Shown here: in pieces, positions 51,960 to 60,646 of the stretch
Layout of the letters: each line of letters starts with the position of its first letter
Position numbering within the stretch: position 1 is the first letter of the stretch
Source: Nitrosopumilus sp.
GTDB taxonomy: Archaea > Thermoproteota > Nitrososphaeria > Nitrososphaerales > Nitrosopumilaceae
NCBI RefSeq assembly: GCF_025698945.1
Contig: NZ_JAILWM010000001.1
Coordinates: forward strand, 62,001-126,000
DNA length: 64,000 nucleotides
Direction: 5' to 3'
Program-made: the position numbers and the translations under genes
Notes under the pieces: model-generated
The model's input: only the letters and a program-made list of their open reading frames with translations
What the model was told of the DNA's origin: nothing
The model's database searches: none

Positions 51960-53255
51960 TTAAACAATCTTCAATATTTTTTGTAATACGTCATCTGGTG
52001 TTTTCCCAAAAACCAAAATCATGGGTTCCTTTCCAAAATCTCCTTTGTGATAAATTATATCCGGAGTTTTTTTAGAATTTTTAATTGCATGTTTAATTCC
52101 CCATTGTATGGTGGATCCTTTGTTTTTTACATTTTTGGGTTCATCTAATCTATTATAGCTTGTCATGACGAATTTTGATTTTTTAATTTTAGAAATGGTG
52201 CTTGTTTGAAATTTTAGATTTATGGCTGAATTGATCTCAGGGAATTTTTTATTTATTACAAGTAATGCTGTTGCCACATGTTTTGATCCACCATATTCTA
52301 AATTTCCAGCTACAATTACTTTTTTTCCTGCTTTAATTATTCTTCCAGAAATTCCTAGAATGTCTTTAGTAGATTTTGGTTTTTTCTTTGCAAATACAAA
52401 ATTTGTCTGACATTCTGGAATGTTTTTGTAGATATTTTTCATCGCTACAAATTTGTTAATTGATTCTGATAATTGTGAAATGTATTTGTCTTCTAGAACA
52501 TCTGTAATTACTATTCCACGTCCCAAATTTTTTGCATTTTTAATTGAATTGAAAGTGAATTCTTTTGCAAATTTTACTGATTCTTTGATGTTTTTCTTTT
52601 TTGCCAGTGAATAGATTATTGCTGCCGAATAATTGCATCCACTTCCGTGATTGATACTATCAATTTTATTACTATAAATTGCATATTTGGTATTTTTTTC
52701 TAGAACAAAATCTGAAATTTTGTTGTTTTTAGTCTCTATTCCAGTAATGACTACATTTTTTGCTCCCATTTTCTGAATCTTTTGTGCAATTTTATTTGGG
52801 GGATTTTTTAAATCTATTTTTGAATTTGATAAAATTTCGGCCTCAAATTTATTGGGTGATATGACTGTCGCAAGTGGAACAATTAATTTTTTAAAATCTT
52901 TTATTGCAGATTTTTCAATTAAATCCCCTCCAGTAGTTGATCTAATTACGGGGTCAACTACAATGGGAATTTTCAACTTCTTTAATCTATTATGAATAAC
53001 TTTCATGATTCTGGAATTATACACCATTCCAATTTTTATCCCATCAACTTTAAAATCAAAAAAAACCTTGTCTAACTGATTTTTTAAAATTTCGTCTGAA
53101 ACTGGTTCTACCATTCCAAATGATGATGTATTTTGTCCAGTAATTGCAGTAATTACAGTTAATCCATGTGCCTTTAATGTTGAAAATACTTTAATGTCGC
53201 TTTGGATTCCTGCCCCTGATGATGGATCAGATCCTCCAATTGATAATAAATTCAT
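51960..53255 (-). CDS. thiDN: Bifunctional HMP/HMP-P kinase and thiamine-phosphate synthase ThiD-ThiN
   Basis: This 431-aa fusion has an N-terminal ThiD ribokinase-type domain (1-255; GGSDPSSGAGIQSDIKVF, PVIRSTTGGDL, HGSGCNYSAAI). It is followed by the archaeal ThiN domain (about 262-431; ISGRIIKAGKKVIVAGNLEYGGSKHVA and DIIYHKGDFGKEPMI in parts). ThiN replaces bacterial ThiE and joins HMP-PP to the thiazole phosphate. ThiC, which makes HMP-P, is 0.8 kb away. Confidence 0.92.
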   Translation of the reverse strand: MNLLSIGGSDPSSGAGIQSDIKVFSTLKAHGLTVITAITGQNTSSFGMVEPVSDEILKNQLDKVFFDFKVDGIKIGMVYNSRIMKVIHNRLKKLKIPIVVDPVIRSTTGGDLIEKSAIKDFKKLIVPLATVISPNKFEAEILSNSKIDLKNPPNKIAQKIQKMGAKNVVITGIETKNNKISDFVLEKNTKYAIYSNKIDSINHGSGCNYSAAIIYSLAKKKNIKESVKFAKEFTFNSIKNAKNLGRGIVITDVLEDKYISQLSESINKFVAMKNIYKNIPECQTNFVFAKKKPKSTKDILGISGRIIKAGKKVIVAGNLEYGGSKHVATALLVINKKFPEINSAINLKFQTSTISKIKKSKFVMTSYNRLDEPKNVKNKGSTIQWGIKHAIKNSKKTPDIIYHKGDFGKEPMILVFGKTPDDVLQKILKIV

Positions 53256-53359
53256 TACATTTTCTTGTTGTTTGTCCTAATCTATATTTCCTTTAATTCT
53301 TGAATTTCTTTTTTAATTTTTAATATCTGTTTTATACTTCATACACCTACATAGAATCA

Positions 53360-53551
53360 ATGACGAAATTTCCTTTTGTTGATGATACTATCCCCAAAGA
53401 ATTAAGGTGTAGTACTTGCTTGTTACCAATGCAGTATCAAACAAAAAAAGATGAAAAGTTTCTTTGGCAATGTTTCAAGTGTGGCAAAAAATTTCTAGTG
53501 TCTGAAAATAATGACGATGCTGTTGAAGAGAGTTGGAGTCCTCCAAGGTAA
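53360..53551 (+). CDS. Small zinc-ribbon protein
   Basis: This 63-aa protein has two CxxC pairs, RCSTCLLPMQY and WQCFKCGKKFLV, forming a zinc ribbon with an acidic C-terminal part. I do not recognise a named family. It is followed directly by a small coiled-coil protein gene on the same strand. Confidence 0.75.
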   Translation: MTKFPFVDDTIPKELRCSTCLLPMQYQTKKDEKFLWQCFKCGKKFLVSENNDDAVEESWSPPR

Positions 53552-53556
53552 TTCAC

Positions 53557-53775
53557 ATGTCTGATATTGAATTCTTAAAATCTGAGAATCAAAGACTGCG
53601 AACTTACATATCATTAGTTCTAGCAGAAAATGAATTAATTCAACGTGTATCTGAAATTAGAGAAAATTTTACAAATTCGTCTGAATCTGAGCATATTATT
53701 GAGCCTATTTTGAGAAGAATTGATAAAATAAAATCTGAAAAACTGATTTTAGAAAATGATTTGAAAATAAAATAG
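53557..53775 (+). CDS. Small coiled-coil protein
   Basis: This 72-aa, highly charged, helical product has leucine heptads (FLKSENQRLRTYISLVLAEN). The ATG at 53557 lies five bases after the zinc-ribbon stop; an in-frame extension starting at 53533 would overlap that gene. Function unknown; cotranscription with the zinc-ribbon gene suggests a joint role. Confidence 0.65.
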   Translation: MSDIEFLKSENQRLRTYISLVLAENELIQRVSEIRENFTNSSESEHIIEPILRRIDKIKSEKLILENDLKIK

Positions 53776-53779
53776 ATGG

Positions 53780-53878
53780 TTATGATGACGCTTGATTTAC
53801 ACAATCAAACGAACAAAACTCATCTTTCATACTGTAAAATTCTCTACCACAATGTCTGCATTCCCTACTTGTTCTCAT
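53780..53878 (-). CDS. 32-aa zinc-finger peptide
   Basis: The minus-strand ATG at 53878 opens a product starting MRTSRECRHCGREFYSMKDE, with four cysteines as C-x2-C...C-x3-C (CRHC...CSFDC). A TATA sequence CTTATATG (minus strand, 53901-53908) is centred about 27 bp before the ATG, so a leaderless mRNA is likely. Function unknown; it resembles short zinc-binding proteins common in archaea. Confidence 0.6.
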   Translation of the reverse strand: MRTSRECRHCGREFYSMKDEFCSFDCVNQASS

Positions 53879-54010
53879 ATGAATATAATACCAATTATTA
53901 CATATAAGATCGATCATTTTTCTTAATATAATGCTAAGAGGAATGCAATACTCTAGTATGTTATGTAATTCTCAGATTGTTTAAATCAGGGAAATCCCCT
54001 ACAATACACT

Positions 54011-55339
54011 ATGGCAACTCAAATGACTGCTGCACGACGTGGAGTTGCCACTGATCAAATGAAACAAGTTGCAAAAGATGAAGATGTTTCACTTGACTGG
54101 TTAATTCCAAAAATTGCACGTGGCTCAATAATTATTCCTAGCAATAATGAACGACCGCAAAAGATTCACAATGTTGGAATTGGTAAAGGACTAAAAACCA
54201 AAGTCAATGTTAACATTGGAACTTCCACATTGAATGTGAATTTGGATGAAGAAATTGAAAAAGCTAAAGTTGCAATAAAATATCATGCTGACACCATTAT
54301 GGATTTAAGTGATGGAGGGGATGTAAAAAAAATCAGACAAACTCTCTTAGAAGCTGCACCTATTACTTTTGGAACAGTTCCAATTTATGAAGCATACAAT
54401 TATGGTGTTGAATATCATAAAAATCCTCTAAATCTAACAGAGGATGATTATCTTAATGCATTTGAAAATAATGCAAAAGATGGTGTTGATTATACTACAA
54501 TTCATTGTGGGATTACAAAAGATATTGCAAAACGAATTCTGAAAGTTCAAAGATACGGTGGTGTTGTTAGTAAAGGTGGTACCATCACTGCAGCTTGGAT
54601 GCTAAAACATGATAAAGAAAATCCATACTTGACTCATTATGATTATCTTATTGAAATTGCAAAAAAATATGATGTTACATTTAGCCTCGGAGATGCACTA
54701 AGACCAGGCTCTATTTTAGATTCTCATGATGAGTTACAAGTTCAAGAGATGATCAATATCTCTCAACTAACAAAACGTGCTCATGAGCAAGACATTCAAG
54801 TAATGGTTGAAGGACCAGGCCATGTTCCATTAAATGAAGTTGCTGCAAATGTTAGATTGGCAAAATCTCTAATTGGGGATGTGCCCTACTATGTACTTGG
54901 TCCACTAGTTACTGATATTGCATCAGGTCATGATCATATTGCAAGTGCAATTGGTGCTGCAGTTTCTGCAAGTGAAGGAGTAGATCTACTATGTTATCTT
55001 ACACCTTCTGAGCATTTAGCATTACCAAATACTGAAGAAGTAAAAGCTGGATTAATTGCATATCGAATTGCAGCTCATGCTGGTGATCTTGTCAAAATAC
55101 GTGATAAGGTCATTAAATGGGATATGGAAATGACTGAAGCAAGACGTACACTTGATTGGGAAAAACAACTTGCATTATCCATTGATCCTGAAGAAGCAGC
55201 TAGAATCCATAGTAGAACAGGACAACATCCCGGAAATAATGTTCCATGTACCATGTGTGGTGGCGCATGTGTGTATATGATGTTGCCACAGCAAAAAAAA
55301 TATGAAAAAGAAAACAAAAACCTACAACAAGTTGAGTAA
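54011..55339 (+). CDS. thiC: Phosphomethylpyrimidine synthase ThiC
   Basis: This radical-SAM enzyme converts aminoimidazole ribotide into HMP-P for thiamine. It has 442 aa with ADTIMDLSDGGD, DYTTIHCGIT, SLGDALRPGS, EGPGHVP and the C-terminal cluster motif CTMCGGAC. That reads C-x2-C-x3-C, one residue tighter than the C-x2-C-x4-C of enterobacterial ThiC. It is the shorter archaeal-type ThiC without the long bacterial N-terminal extension. Confidence 0.95.
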   Translation: MATQMTAARRGVATDQMKQVAKDEDVSLDWLIPKIARGSIIIPSNNERPQKIHNVGIGKGLKTKVNVNIGTSTLNVNLDEEIEKAKVAIKYHADTIMDLSDGGDVKKIRQTLLEAAPITFGTVPIYEAYNYGVEYHKNPLNLTEDDYLNAFENNAKDGVDYTTIHCGITKDIAKRILKVQRYGGVVSKGGTITAAWMLKHDKENPYLTHYDYLIEIAKKYDVTFSLGDALRPGSILDSHDELQVQEMINISQLTKRAHEQDIQVMVEGPGHVPLNEVAANVRLAKSLIGDVPYYVLGPLVTDIASGHDHIASAIGAAVSASEGVDLLCYLTPSEHLALPNTEEVKAGLIAYRIAAHAGDLVKIRDKVIKWDMEMTEARRTLDWEKQLALSIDPEEAARIHSRTGQHPGNNVPCTMCGGACVYMMLPQQKKYEKENKNLQQVE

Positions 55340-55726
55340 AACTTTATCTAGACTTGGAACTGTTTCATAATTTTCCAACTCTTCTATACCAATCCATTTG
55401 AATTCTGAATTCTCCCAGTTTAATTTTATTGTGGGATTTTTCACTTCAAACAAAAATGGAAATATTTCCCATTCGTGATTTTCATATTGTGGTGAATTTA
55501 CTCGCATTTCGTCTGCTGATTTGATTAATGTAATTTTATCTTCAGTAATTCCAACTTCCTCAAAAATTTCAATCTTTGCCCTTGCTAATGGTTCCTCATT
55601 TTTCTCAATAATCCCACTGATTCCTGCCCAAAGACCTTTCATGGACTTTACTTTATCACTTCTCTTTAGAAGTAGAAGTTTATCGTTATCTCTAATAAAA
55701 GAAGTGACAATCTTCGTTGAGCGCAT
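55322..55726 (-). CDS. NUDIX hydrolase
   Basis: This 134-aa NUDIX-fold protein has the box GIIEKNEEPLARAKIEIFEE followed by VGI. The glutamates EE and final G-I are kept but the arginine of the canonical REUxEE is replaced (IEIFEE), which may alter activity. It may cleave a nucleoside diphosphate derivative. It overlaps thiC by 18 bp, tail to tail, and is the last gene of the tyrA side of the aromatic block. Confidence 0.85.
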   Translation of the reverse strand: MRSTKIVTSFIRDNDKLLLLKRSDKVKSMKGLWAGISGIIEKNEEPLARAKIEIFEEVGITEDKITLIKSADEMRVNSPQYENHEWEIFPFLFEVKNPTIKLNWENSEFKWIGIEELENYETVPSLDKVLLNLL

Positions 55727-55731
55727 ATCTA

Positions 55732-56583
55732 TTATTTTTCAACGACTTTTACCATTTTTGTTAATTTTTTATATGATTCATTAATGTCAGTGTGCTTGGC
55801 TAGTCTTTCTTGACACTCTTTGATGTAGTTGATTACTTCTTCAGTCTTTGATTCCTGTACTGCAGTAAGTAGTCTACCTATGTCTTTCCAAAGCTCTTCT
55901 GCAACCCTTCGAATTTCTGGATTTGCAATAATAGTTTCAATAAGTTCTGGAGATTCAGTCATGATGCTTTCGGCTAATGTTTTTTGAACTCTAAATGTAG
56001 TGCCTGACATCTTTTCTGTTAGGAGCATCTTTTCATCTTTTGAAATGATATTTGCAAATACTAAGTTCATCAAATGAGTTAATCCCAAAATCACTGCAAT
56101 CTTTTTGTCATGCTCTACTGCATCAATCGTGACAAAGTTTGCCCCTTCAAATAATGACTTTGCAACTGTGAGTTCTTTCTTTGCATCTTTTATAGGAACT
56201 GAAATAATATTTTGACCTTTGATCGTTTTTACACCTGGTCCAAACATTGGGTGAATACAAATTGGGTTGATCTTTGCAGGCATCTTTGATAATGATGAAA
56301 CTACTTTTGATTTTTCTGATGAAATCTCAATGAGGTATGTTCCTCTTTTCATCTCTTTTGCAATTAATCTAATAATCTCCGGTGTTCTTCTAGTTGGTGT
56401 ACATAATACTACATAATCTGCTTTAAGAATGGCACCTACTAGAGAATCTGATTCAATTATGTCTTTTCCGCCTATCTTTGATTCTGAATCATAACCTGTA
56501 ACCTCAAATCCTTTTGACGCAAAATATTTTGAAAACCATTGTCCCATTTGACCGCCGGCACCAATCACTGTAACTTTTTTCAT
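55732..56583 (-). CDS. tyrA: Prephenate dehydrogenase TyrA
   Basis: This 283-aa enzyme has the NAD Rossmann motif VIGAGGQMGQWFSKYF and the prephenate-site region PICIHPMFGPGVKTIKGQ. It makes 4-hydroxyphenylpyruvate for tyrosine. There is no ACT domain, so no obvious feedback control by tyrosine. It overlaps the chorismate mutase-aminotransferase gene by four bases, supporting a shared transcript. Confidence 0.92.
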   Translation of the reverse strand: MKKVTVIGAGGQMGQWFSKYFASKGFEVTGYDSESKIGGKDIIESDSLVGAILKADYVVLCTPTRRTPEIIRLIAKEMKRGTYLIEISSEKSKVVSSLSKMPAKINPICIHPMFGPGVKTIKGQNIISVPIKDAKKELTVAKSLFEGANFVTIDAVEHDKKIAVILGLTHLMNLVFANIISKDEKMLLTEKMSGTTFRVQKTLAESIMTESPELIETIIANPEIRRVAEELWKDIGRLLTAVQESKTEEVINYIKECQERLAKHTDINESYKKLTKMVKVVEK

Positions 56584-57950
56584 CTATTCTCACTCATAAT
56601 ATTACCAAGTATATTCATTCCGTCAATTAGTGTTTTTTCTTCTTGACATGCTGAAATTCTAATGAAATTTTTGTAATCCCCAAAACCCTCTCCTGGAGCA
56701 ACTGCTAATCCTTTCTCTAGCGTATCATTTGCAAATTTTACTCCGTCAAATCCTTCTTGATTAATTCGGGCAAAGAGATACATTGCACCATCTGGGGAAA
56801 CAAAATCTAATCCCAAATCTTTTGCTTTTTGTTCCAATACATTTAGTCTATTCTGTACAGTATTAGTATTGTTGGATATGTCTGCTTCAAGTGCCTTCAT
56901 AGCAACATATTGGATAGGCTCTGACACATTTGTGAGGCACAAAGCCTCTAATTTTGACATTTTTTCAATTATTTTCTTATCAGCTATGGCATATCCTATT
57001 CTAAATCCTGTCATAGCATGGGATTTTGAGAATGATTGTGTTATGATGCTTTTATCATAATTGTAACTTAGAATACTTTTCCATTCTTTTTTAGCATATT
57101 CTGAATAGATCTCGTCACTTAACACAAAGAGATTATTTTCTCTTGCAATTTCTACTATGTTGTCTTGAAGTTTTTCTGGTAATATTTTTCCTGTTGGATT
57201 ATTTGGATAGTTTAGTACTATTAACTTTGTATTCTGATTTATGACATTTCTGATTTGCTCAACTGATGGCTCCCATTTTTCTTCCAGTGTTGTATTGATT
57301 GTTCTGACTTTAATTCCCGCATTGAGTGCACAATCTTTGTATGCAGGCCATGCAGGCTCGATTACAATCATTTCATCACCTGGATTAAGAAGAGTAGAGA
57401 TTGCTGTAAATATTGAAAACCTAGCTCCTGGACTAACTATGATGTTGTCTTGAGTTACTTTGGCATTGAATTTTTTAGTTACATAATTTGCAAGTGCCTC
57501 TCTGAAACTAGGCATTCCTTTAGATTGGCCATACTTTACAAATCCTTTATTGAAAACTTCTTCTAATGCTTTTTTTACAATTTGAGGTGGCATGAAATCT
57601 GGTTCGCCCACTTCCATGTGGATAATTTTTTTCCCTTGCTGTTCAAGTGATTTTGCTTTTAAGAAAATTGATAGATGTGTTTGTTTGTTACCTGATTGAA
57701 CTTTTATTGATTCATTTAAAAGAAAATTTAAAAATTTAGTTGCAATTGACTCATCAAATTCTAATTCTTTGCACAGTTTGATTACTTTTGCTCGTAAATT
57801 ATCTTCTCTCTTTTCATCGGTAATTCCCTTACCAATGCTTTTTTTTAACTCCCCAATTTTTTCAGCAATTTCAGTTCTTGTTTTTAGTAACTCTATCATT
57901 TCTAGAGTGACTTCATCCATCCTATTGCGGAGCTCATCAATATCTGCCAT
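56580..57950 (-). CDS. Chorismate mutase-aminotransferase fusion
   Basis: This 456-aa protein joins an AroQ-type chorismate mutase (1-85: IDELRNRMDEVTLEMIELLKTRTEIAEKIGELK in parts, basic catalytic residues R8, R25, K36) to a class I PLP aminotransferase (about 92-456). The aminotransferase has YPNNPTG (248-254), DEIYSEY and PLP lysine K309 in SFSKSHAMTG. It could convert chorismate to prephenate and then transaminate prephenate or the aryl-pyruvates for Phe/Tyr. It lies between aroC and tyrA, fitting the last steps. Confidence 0.92.
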   Translation of the reverse strand: MADIDELRNRMDEVTLEMIELLKTRTEIAEKIGELKKSIGKGITDEKREDNLRAKVIKLCKELEFDESIATKFLNFLLNESIKVQSGNKQTHLSIFLKAKSLEQQGKKIIHMEVGEPDFMPPQIVKKALEEVFNKGFVKYGQSKGMPSFREALANYVTKKFNAKVTQDNIIVSPGARFSIFTAISTLLNPGDEMIVIEPAWPAYKDCALNAGIKVRTINTTLEEKWEPSVEQIRNVINQNTKLIVLNYPNNPTGKILPEKLQDNIVEIARENNLFVLSDEIYSEYAKKEWKSILSYNYDKSIITQSFSKSHAMTGFRIGYAIADKKIIEKMSKLEALCLTNVSEPIQYVAMKALEADISNNTNTVQNRLNVLEQKAKDLGLDFVSPDGAMYLFARINQEGFDGVKFANDTLEKGLAVAPGEGFGDYKNFIRISACQEEKTLIDGMNILGNIMSENR

Positions 57951-57954
57951 TTTA

Positions 57955-59052
57955 TTACAAAACTGGTTTTATTATGCCTGAAATTAGTGCATGATCTGCT
58001 ATAGTTAAGGCTACAAGTGAGTCTACTACTGGTGGTGCTCTAGGCACTACACATGGATCATGTCTTCCTTTCACCTGAAGTATGGCTTCTTTCTTTGTTT
58101 TAATATCTACTGTACTTTGTTTTTGTGCAATTGATGATGCTGGCTTGAATGCAATTCTCATGGTAATTGGCATTCCGTTTGAAATTCCCCCCAGAATGCC
58201 TCCTGAATTATTTGTCTTTGTAGTGATTTTCCCTTTCTTTATTGTATAAAGATCATTATTCTCTGAGCCAAATAATTCTGAACCTCTAAATCCTGAACCA
58301 AATTCTATTCCTTTGACAGATGGAATTGAAAATATTGCTTTACTCAAATCTGATTCTAATGAGCTAAAGATTGGTTCTCCTAATCCAACTGGAACTTTAG
58401 TTGTAGTTGATTCAATTATTCCTCCAAGTGAATCTCCCTTCTTTCTAGCATTCAATATTGCTTCTCTCATCTTCTTTGCAGTTTTATCTTCAGGACATCT
58501 TACCTCATTTCTATAAATTGATTTTATCATTTTTTCATTAAATTCTCTTTCCATCTTTATTTTTCCAATCTGTGTTGTATAGGAATTTGTCTCAACACCT
58601 AATGCTACTTTGAGTAATTTTCTTGCAATTGCACCGCCCATAACATGCGTTGCCGTTAATCTTCCTGAAAATCTTCCTCCTCCTCTATGATCATTATAGT
58701 GATTATACTTTATCATTGCAGTGTAATCTGAATGACCCGGTCTAAGCTTTGTTCTCAAGTTTTCATAATCTTTTGATTTTTGATCACTATTCCAAATTAT
58801 CATTGTGATTGGAGCTCCTGTTGTGTGTCCTCTAAAAACCCCTGAAATAATTTCTACAACATCACCTTCTTTTCTCTGTGTTGAAATTAAATTCTGACCC
58901 GGCTTTCTCAGATCCAGCATTTTTTGAATGTCTTTTTCATCAATTTCTAAACCTGCTGGGCATCCATCTAAAACAGCACCAATTGATTTTCCATGACTTT
59001 CACCAAAACTTGTTAGAACAAGGCGCTGGCCAATTGAACTTCCGGGCAACAT
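57955..59052 (-). CDS. aroC: Chorismate synthase AroC
   Basis: This FMN-dependent lyase makes chorismate from EPSP. It has 365 aa and starts MLPGSSIGQRLVLTSFGESHG, with PGHSDYTAMIKYNHYNDHRGGGRFSGR (in parts) and GRHDPCVVPRAPPV. It has its own TATA box (ATTATAAG on the minus strand, 59073-59080) about 25 bp before the ATG, so it can be transcribed separately from aroA upstream. It ends 4 bp before the mutase-aminotransferase gene. Confidence 0.96.
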   Translation of the reverse strand: MLPGSSIGQRLVLTSFGESHGKSIGAVLDGCPAGLEIDEKDIQKMLDLRKPGQNLISTQRKEGDVVEIISGVFRGHTTGAPITMIIWNSDQKSKDYENLRTKLRPGHSDYTAMIKYNHYNDHRGGGRFSGRLTATHVMGGAIARKLLKVALGVETNSYTTQIGKIKMEREFNEKMIKSIYRNEVRCPEDKTAKKMREAILNARKKGDSLGGIIESTTTKVPVGLGEPIFSSLESDLSKAIFSIPSVKGIEFGSGFRGSELFGSENNDLYTIKKGKITTKTNNSGGILGGISNGMPITMRIAFKPASSIAQKQSTVDIKTKKEAILQVKGRHDPCVVPRAPPVVDSLVALTIADHALISGIIKPVL

Positions 59053-59072
59053 TCAAACAAAGTTAAATGATG

Positions 59073-59080
59073 CTTATAAT
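59073..59080 (-). promoter_or_regulatory. TATA box of aroC
   Basis: ATTATAAG on the minus strand is centred about 25 bp before the aroC ATG (59052). It implies a leaderless aroC transcript independent of aroA. Confidence 0.5.
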
Positions 59081-59257
59081 TCCTCATTCTGTATTTTTTA
59101 CAATTTTTAAGCTGAAAGATTCCATGTAAGCCTATTCATGACTGAATAAAATTTATAAAAAATACTATAATTTAATGAAATAATTATAATATAATCTTAA
59201 ATATAATAATAACATATATGATATATGCGAAATCGTGTAAATTCTAACAAATAGTTT

Positions 59258-59341
59258 GCGCGGCTCTGCGAAAAAGACATGTTATCTACGCAAAAGCGTT
59301 GTGGGTGAGGAGAATGCTTTTCACTCTATACAGAGTCGCGC
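59258..59341 (+). ncRNA. Structured non-coding RNA candidate between aroA and aroC
   Basis: GC-rich island in AT-rich DNA. GCGCGGCTCTG (59258-59268) pairs over 11 bp with CAGAGTCGCGC (59331-59341). Inside lie a hairpin ACGC-AAAA-GCGT (59288-59299) and a second hairpin GTGAGGAG-AATG-CTTTTCAC (59305-59324). Three pairs are G-U on the plus strand and would be A-C mismatches on the minus strand, so the plus strand is the RNA. TATA-like CATATATG (59213-59220) and ATATATGC (59221-59228) lie upstream and CTTTT follows the closing stem. It matches no family I know. The rest of the 325-bp gap (59053-59377) holds AT-rich DNA and the aroC promoter. Confidence 0.6.
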
Positions 59342-59377
59342 CTTTTACCCTTAAAGTTAATTTTTTGAAAAATATTT

Positions 59378-60646
59378 TTACTGACTGTGTATTTTAGCCC
59401 CTAGTCGATTCATTTCTGAAATAAAATCTGGATATGATACATTCACTGATTCTGGATCTGTAATTATACAATCCCCAACAAACATTCCTGCAATACAGAA
59501 TGCCATGAATAATCTATGATCATTTTCTGAATTTAATTTAGCTCCAACAAGTTTTTCTGACGATTCTAAAACTAATCCGTCTTCGTTTTCTTGAATCTTG
59601 ATTCCTATTTTTACTAACTCTCTTGCAATTATTGCAATTCTATCTGTTTCTTTTAGTCTTGCATGTTTTACATTTACAATCTCTATTGGCGTTGATGATT
59701 TTAATGCTAGAATTGAAAGTGGAGGAAGAAGATCTGGGGAGTTACTCAAATCAAATTTACCACCTCTTAATTTTTCAGGAGATTCAATCTTGATTTGCTC
59801 ATCGTCCATCATTATAGTTACCCCTAATTGTTCAAGTATGTCAATAAATACCTCATCACCTTGTGGTAAATTTCCAATATTACCTTTGATTGTTACATCT
59901 TTACCATTTAACACTACAGCTGATAGTAGTAATGCTAGACTTGAAAAATCAATTGGAACTACAAATGTGGCACTGTTGTAAATTTGTGGAGAAATATTGT
60001 ATCTTTTGTAAGGGATTGATGTTTGAACAGAGACTCCGAACTTTCTCATAGTTGCAATTGTTGCATCAAGATATGGTTTTGAAACTAGATTTCCTTCAAT
60101 TGTTAAATTGATTCCTTTATCAGTTAAAGGGGCACAAATTAACAAAGATGAAATGAATTGACTAGAAAAATTTCCTGGAATAGATACATTGCCACCTGTT
60201 ATTTTTCCTTTGATTGTAATTGGTGGATTACCATTAGTTGATGTACAATGTGCTCCGATATTAGTTAGTGCATCTAATAGAGGTTGCATTGGTCTTTTTT
60301 GCAAACTTGCATCTCCTGTCAATGTAATCTCTTGTGAAAATAAACTTGCAATTCCTGAGGCTATTCTTATAGTGGTTCCTGAGTTTTCAGTGTTGATTTC
60401 GGGAACTTTTGTGCTTAAATTAATCGGATTTTTGACAATTATTGATGAATTACTGGTTTCTATCTCTGCTCCAAATTTCCTACATGCTTCTATTGTCGCC
60501 CTAGTATCTGCAGATAGAAGAACATTCTCCACCTTACTATTATTTCCAGCAAGTGATGCGAGAAAGATTGCTCTATGTGTGTAACTTTTGTTTGCTGGAC
60601 AAATAATTTCTCCTGTGATGCTTGATTTTTCTATCTTACAACTCAT
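59378..60646 (-). CDS. aroA: EPSP synthase AroA
   Basis: This 422-aa enzyme transfers enolpyruvate from PEP to shikimate-3-phosphate. Signatures are CPANKSYTHRAIFLASLAG, ENSGTTIRIASGIASLF, GDASLQKRPMQPLLDAL, the PEP-site FSSQFISSLLIC and KHARLKETDRIAII. It extends 11 bp past the shikimate kinase stop and is followed by the 325-bp gap before aroC. Confidence 0.96.
   Translation of the reverse strand: MSCKIEKSSITGEIICPANKSYTHRAIFLASLAGNNSKVENVLLSADTRATIEACRKFGAEIETSNSSIIVKNPINLSTKVPEINTENSGTTIRIASGIASLFSQEITLTGDASLQKRPMQPLLDALTNIGAHCTSTNGNPPITIKGKITGGNVSIPGNFSSQFISSLLICAPLTDKGINLTIEGNLVSKPYLDATIATMRKFGVSVQTSIPYKRYNISPQIYNSATFVVPIDFSSLALLLSAVVLNGKDVTIKGNIGNLPQGDEVFIDILEQLGVTIMMDDEQIKIESPEKLRGGKFDLSNSPDLLPPLSILALKSSTPIEIVNVKHARLKETDRIAIIARELVKIGIKIQENEDGLVLESSEKLVGAKLNSENDHRLFMAFCIAGMFVGDCIITDPESVNVSYPDFISEMNRLGAKIHSQ

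Noticed and set aside
53879-54010. TPP riboswitch upstream of thiC
   Set aside because: Only a short GGGA-AA-TCCC dyad is present near 53990-54000; no conserved thi-box elements or multi-helix fold are visible.
59258-59341. tRNA or H/ACA RNA identity for the aroA-aroC RNA
   Set aside because: No TTC-type T-loop or 7-bp acceptor with discriminator, and no ACA box after the closing stem on the plus strand.
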